Shown: piece after piece, positions 40,360-42,502 of the stretch
Numbering within the stretch: position 1 is the stretch's first letter
Layout: every line of letters begins with the position of its first letter
NCBI GenBank assembly: GCA_038230275.1
Contig: JBBRNO010000043.1
Span: 1 to 42,502 of the forward strand
DNA from: JANXXV01 sp038230275
GTDB lineage: Bacteria; Acidobacteriota; Terriglobia; Bryobacterales; Bryobacteraceae
Direction of reading: 5' to 3'
DNA length: 42,502 nucleotides
Position numbers and translations under genes: made by a program
The notes under the pieces: model-generated
Database searches by the model: none
What the model was told of the DNA's origin: nothing
Seen by the model: only the letters and a program-made list of their open reading frames with translations

Positions 40360-42168
40360 ATGGCGGAATATCAGACGCATCAGCACGACGTGCTGGTGAT
40401 CGGCGCCGGCGGAGCAGGCCTGCGCGCAGCCATTGAGGCATCGGCCGCCGGCGTATCGGTTGGCGTGGTAACCAAGTCCCTCCTCGGCAAAGCGCACACC
40501 GTCATGGCCGAAGGCGGAGTAGCCGCGGCCATGGGTAACGTGGACGACCGGGACAATTGGCGCGTCCACTTTGCAGACACCATGCGCGGCGGCCAGTATC
40601 TGAATAACCCCCGCATGGCCGAACTCCACGCCCTGCAGGCGCCGGACCGCGTGCGCGAACTCGAAGCCTGGGGCGCTCTCTTTGACCGCACCAAGGACGG
40701 CAAAATTCTGCAGCGCAATTTCGGCGGCCACCGCTACCCGCGCCTCGCCCATGTTGGCGACCGCACCGGCCTCGAAATGATTCGTACTCTGCAGGATCAT
40801 GGCATTCACCGCGGAATTGATTTTTACGCCGAGTTCACCATCCTTACCCTGCTCAAGGAAGACGGCCGCATTGTGGGTGCATTCGGTTACGATCGCGAAC
40901 GCGGCCGCTTTAAGCTCTTCCATGCCAAAGCCGTAATCCTTTGCACCGGCGGAATCGGCCGTGCCTACAGCGTCACCAGCAACAGTTGGGAATACACCGG
41001 GGACGGGCAGGCCCTCGCCTATCATGCCGGTGCCGATCTCATGGATATGGAGTTCGTACAATTCCATCCCACCGGTATGGTCTGGCCGCCCAGCGTCAAA
41101 GGAATTCTAGTAACGGAAGGGGTCCGCGGTGAAGGCGGCATTCTACTCAACAAGGAAGGCCGCCGCTTCATGTTCGATGAAATTCCGGCCAACTATAAAG
41201 GGCAGACCGCCGACAATGAAGACGAAGGCTGGCGCTACACGCAAGGGGATAAGAACGCCCGCCGTCCCCCGGAGTTGCTCACACGCGACCACGTGGCCCG
41301 CTGCATTCAACGCGAAGTTCGCGAAGGGCGGGGAAGCCCCCACGGCGGTGTGTTCCTGGACATCGCGCAGATCAAGAAAAAGATTCCGAACGGCGCCGAG
41401 CACATCAAGAAGAAGCTGCCCAGCATGTACCACCAGTTCAAGCAACTGGCCGATCTGGACATCACCGAAGAGCCCATGGAAGTGGGCCCCACCACGCACT
41501 ACATGATGGGCGGCGCGCGTATTAACGCAGATACGCAGATGACCAACGTCCCCGGCCTGTTTGCCGCGGGTGAATGCGCAGCGGGGCTTCACGGTGCAAA
41601 CCGTCTGGGTGGCAATTCCCTCTCTGACCTGCTGGTCTTCGGCAAGCTGGCTGGGGAACACGCCGCTCAGTTCGCCAAGGATCACGGCGCGGGCAAAGTG
41701 AATCCGCATGAGGTAGACGCCGCCGCCAAACAAGCCCTGGCGCCCTTCGAACGCCAAGGCGCCGGCCCCTATCAAATTCAGCATGAATTGCAGGGCATGA
41801 TGCAAAAACTGGTCGGTATCGTGCGTCTGGAAGATGAGATGCAGCAAGCCTTGCATGAGATCGCCAAGCTAAGCGAGCAATCCCGCCGCGTGGCCATCTA
41901 CGGCAACCGCGAGTACAACGGCGGCTGGCACACCGCGCTCGATTTGCCGAATCTGATGACCGTGTCGGAAGCCATCACCCGAGCCGCCATTGAGCGCAAG
42001 GAAAGCCGCGGCGCGCACTTCCGCGACGATTTCCCCGACAAGAGCGACGAGTTCTCAAAATTCAATATCATCATCCGTCAGGGCCCGAATGGCGAAATGC
42101 AGGTCAGCCGTGAGGCACTTCCTGAACTGCGTCCCGACCTGAAACAAATCATCGAGGAGATGAAATGA
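40360..42168 (+). CDS. sdhA: Succinate dehydrogenase/fumarate reductase flavoprotein subunit
   Basis: 602 residues. The FAD-binding fingerprint VIGAGGAGLRAA is at 13-24, and GKAHTVMAEGG carries the His (His46) that normally binds FAD covalently. The dicarboxylate site is represented by FHPTGMVWP and TEGVRGEGG; the capping and second FAD region reads GLFAAGECAAGLHGANRLGG. The C-terminal helical domain is complete. It oxidises succinate to fumarate and passes electrons to the iron-sulfur subunit. The gene begins at the base after the anchor stop and overlaps the next start as ATGA. Confidence 0.96.
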   Translation: MAEYQTHQHDVLVIGAGGAGLRAAIEASAAGVSVGVVTKSLLGKAHTVMAEGGVAAAMGNVDDRDNWRVHFADTMRGGQYLNNPRMAELHALQAPDRVRELEAWGALFDRTKDGKILQRNFGGHRYPRLAHVGDRTGLEMIRTLQDHGIHRGIDFYAEFTILTLLKEDGRIVGAFGYDRERGRFKLFHAKAVILCTGGIGRAYSVTSNSWEYTGDGQALAYHAGADLMDMEFVQFHPTGMVWPPSVKGILVTEGVRGEGGILLNKEGRRFMFDEIPANYKGQTADNEDEGWRYTQGDKNARRPPELLTRDHVARCIQREVREGRGSPHGGVFLDIAQIKKKIPNGAEHIKKKLPSMYHQFKQLADLDITEEPMEVGPTTHYMMGGARINADTQMTNVPGLFAAGECAAGLHGANRLGGNSLSDLLVFGKLAGEHAAQFAKDHGAGKVNPHEVDAAAKQALAPFERQGAGPYQIQHELQGMMQKLVGIVRLEDEMQQALHEIAKLSEQSRRVAIYGNREYNGGWHTALDLPNLMTVSEAITRAAIERKESRGAHFRDDFPDKSDEFSKFNIIIRQGPNGEMQVSREALPELRPDLKQIIEEMK

Positions 42169-42502
42169 GCCAGTCCGCCACATTCAACATTTGGCGAGGA
42201 GACCGCACCAGCGGCGCGTTTCAGTCCTACGCCACCGAAGTCACCAGTGGCATGGTGGTGCTGGACGCAGTCCATCAGATTCAGGCCGAACACTGTAACG
42301 ATCTGGCCGTTCGCTGGAACTGCAAGGCGGGAAAATGCGGCTCGTGCTCGGCGGAAATCAATGGCATGCCGAAGCTGATGTGCATGACGCGCCTCAACTC
42401 CCTGCCGCTGGATAAGCCCGTCACAGTCGAGCCCATGCATGCCTTCCCGCGCATCAAGGATCTGGTGACGGACGTATCCTGGAATTACCGCGTCAAGGAA
42501 AA
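42165..42502 (+). CDS. sdhB: Succinate dehydrogenase iron-sulfur subunit, cut by the window edge
   Basis: The first 112 residues are present; the rest lies beyond the window. The [2Fe-2S] ferredoxin-like motif is complete, with Cys53, Cys58, Cys61 (CKAGKCGSC) and Cys73. The [3Fe-4S] and [4Fe-4S] motifs would follow outside. The protein carries electrons from FAD to quinone. It overlaps sdhA by 4 nt (ATGA). Confidence 0.93.
   Translation, partial: MSQSATFNIWRGDRTSGAFQSYATEVTSGMVVLDAVHQIQAEHCNDLAVRWNCKAGKCGSCSAEINGMPKLMCMTRLNSLPLDKPVTVEPMHAFPRIKDLVTDVSWNYRVKE

Noticed and set aside
39976..41067. A 363-codon minus-strand frame opposite sdhC/sdhA.
   Set aside because: Antisense of two strongly recognised genes, with no domain or plausible start.
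1..42502. Search for CRISPR arrays, insertion sequences, integrases and phage genes.
   Set aside because: No repeated spacer units, transposase motifs or terminal inverted repeats were seen.

Overview
The window looks like chromosomal DNA of an acidobacterium close to Solibacter/Bryobacterales. This is an inference from gene content. There are three genes for DUF1549/DUF1553 proteins (two with planctomycete-type cytochrome c domains), each paired with a Tat-exported DUF1501 protein. Two proteins end in the C-terminal domain known mainly from Solibacter (TIGR03437 type). There are also a YncE/phosphoesterase fusion and many exported serine hydrolases and oxidoreductases. The DNA is GC-rich. 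I see no rRNA, tRNA, CRISPR array, phage gene or insertion sequence.

Layout. 34-9434 (minus): two tandem PSD1-DUF1501 pairs. 9527-10516 (plus): Tat-exported aldo/keto reductase. 10533-11440 (minus): Xre-RES toxin-antitoxin pair with a visible operator. 11540-18482 (plus): serine hydrolase, a third DUF1549/DUF1553-DUF1501 pair lacking the N-terminal cytochrome domain, and an SBBP-repeat protein. 18492-21029 (minus): YncE-like/phosphoesterase. 21063-21551 (plus): NIPSNAP-like protein whose 3' end overlaps the next gene tail to tail. 21403-27305 (minus): dxr, rseP, a PEP-mutase/isocitrate-lyase-like enzyme, a membrane protein with a suspicious stop, and an SPFH (HflK/HflC-like) pair. 27509-28786 (minus): beta-hydroxyacid dehydrogenase and a small helix-turn-helix protein. 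29184-31786 (plus): LysR regulator overlapping a TolB-like exported protein. 31783-33057 (minus): uronate-isomerase-like protein. 33287-36919: LolA-like protein, HEAT-repeat protein, DinB protein, bactofilin, an internally deleted FGGY kinase and a 47-residue membrane protein. 36935-39510 (plus): serine hydrolase and a DUF2867-type SDR. 39574 to the edge (plus): succinate dehydrogenase anchor, flavoprotein and the start of the iron-sulfur subunit.

The clear functional units are as follows. The sdh operon has the anchor-flavoprotein-FeS order of mycobacterial Sdh1. The dxr-rseP cluster covers isoprenoid synthesis and envelope proteolysis. The toxin-antitoxin pair is translationally coupled. 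The PSD1/DUF1501 pairs are probably exported redox/hydrolase modules of unknown substrate.

I did not find a convincingly new multi-gene system. The most interesting signal is regulatory: at many transcription-unit starts a -10 box sits only 6-13 nt before the start codon, without a Shine-Dalgarno sequence, which implies leaderless or near-leaderless mRNAs. Other points are an FGGY kinase fused across a roughly 300-residue gap, a membrane gene that continues in frame past a TAG, three heptad repeats at the bactofilin promoter, and a Cys/His-rich succinate dehydrogenase anchor that may carry a membrane iron-sulfur centre.
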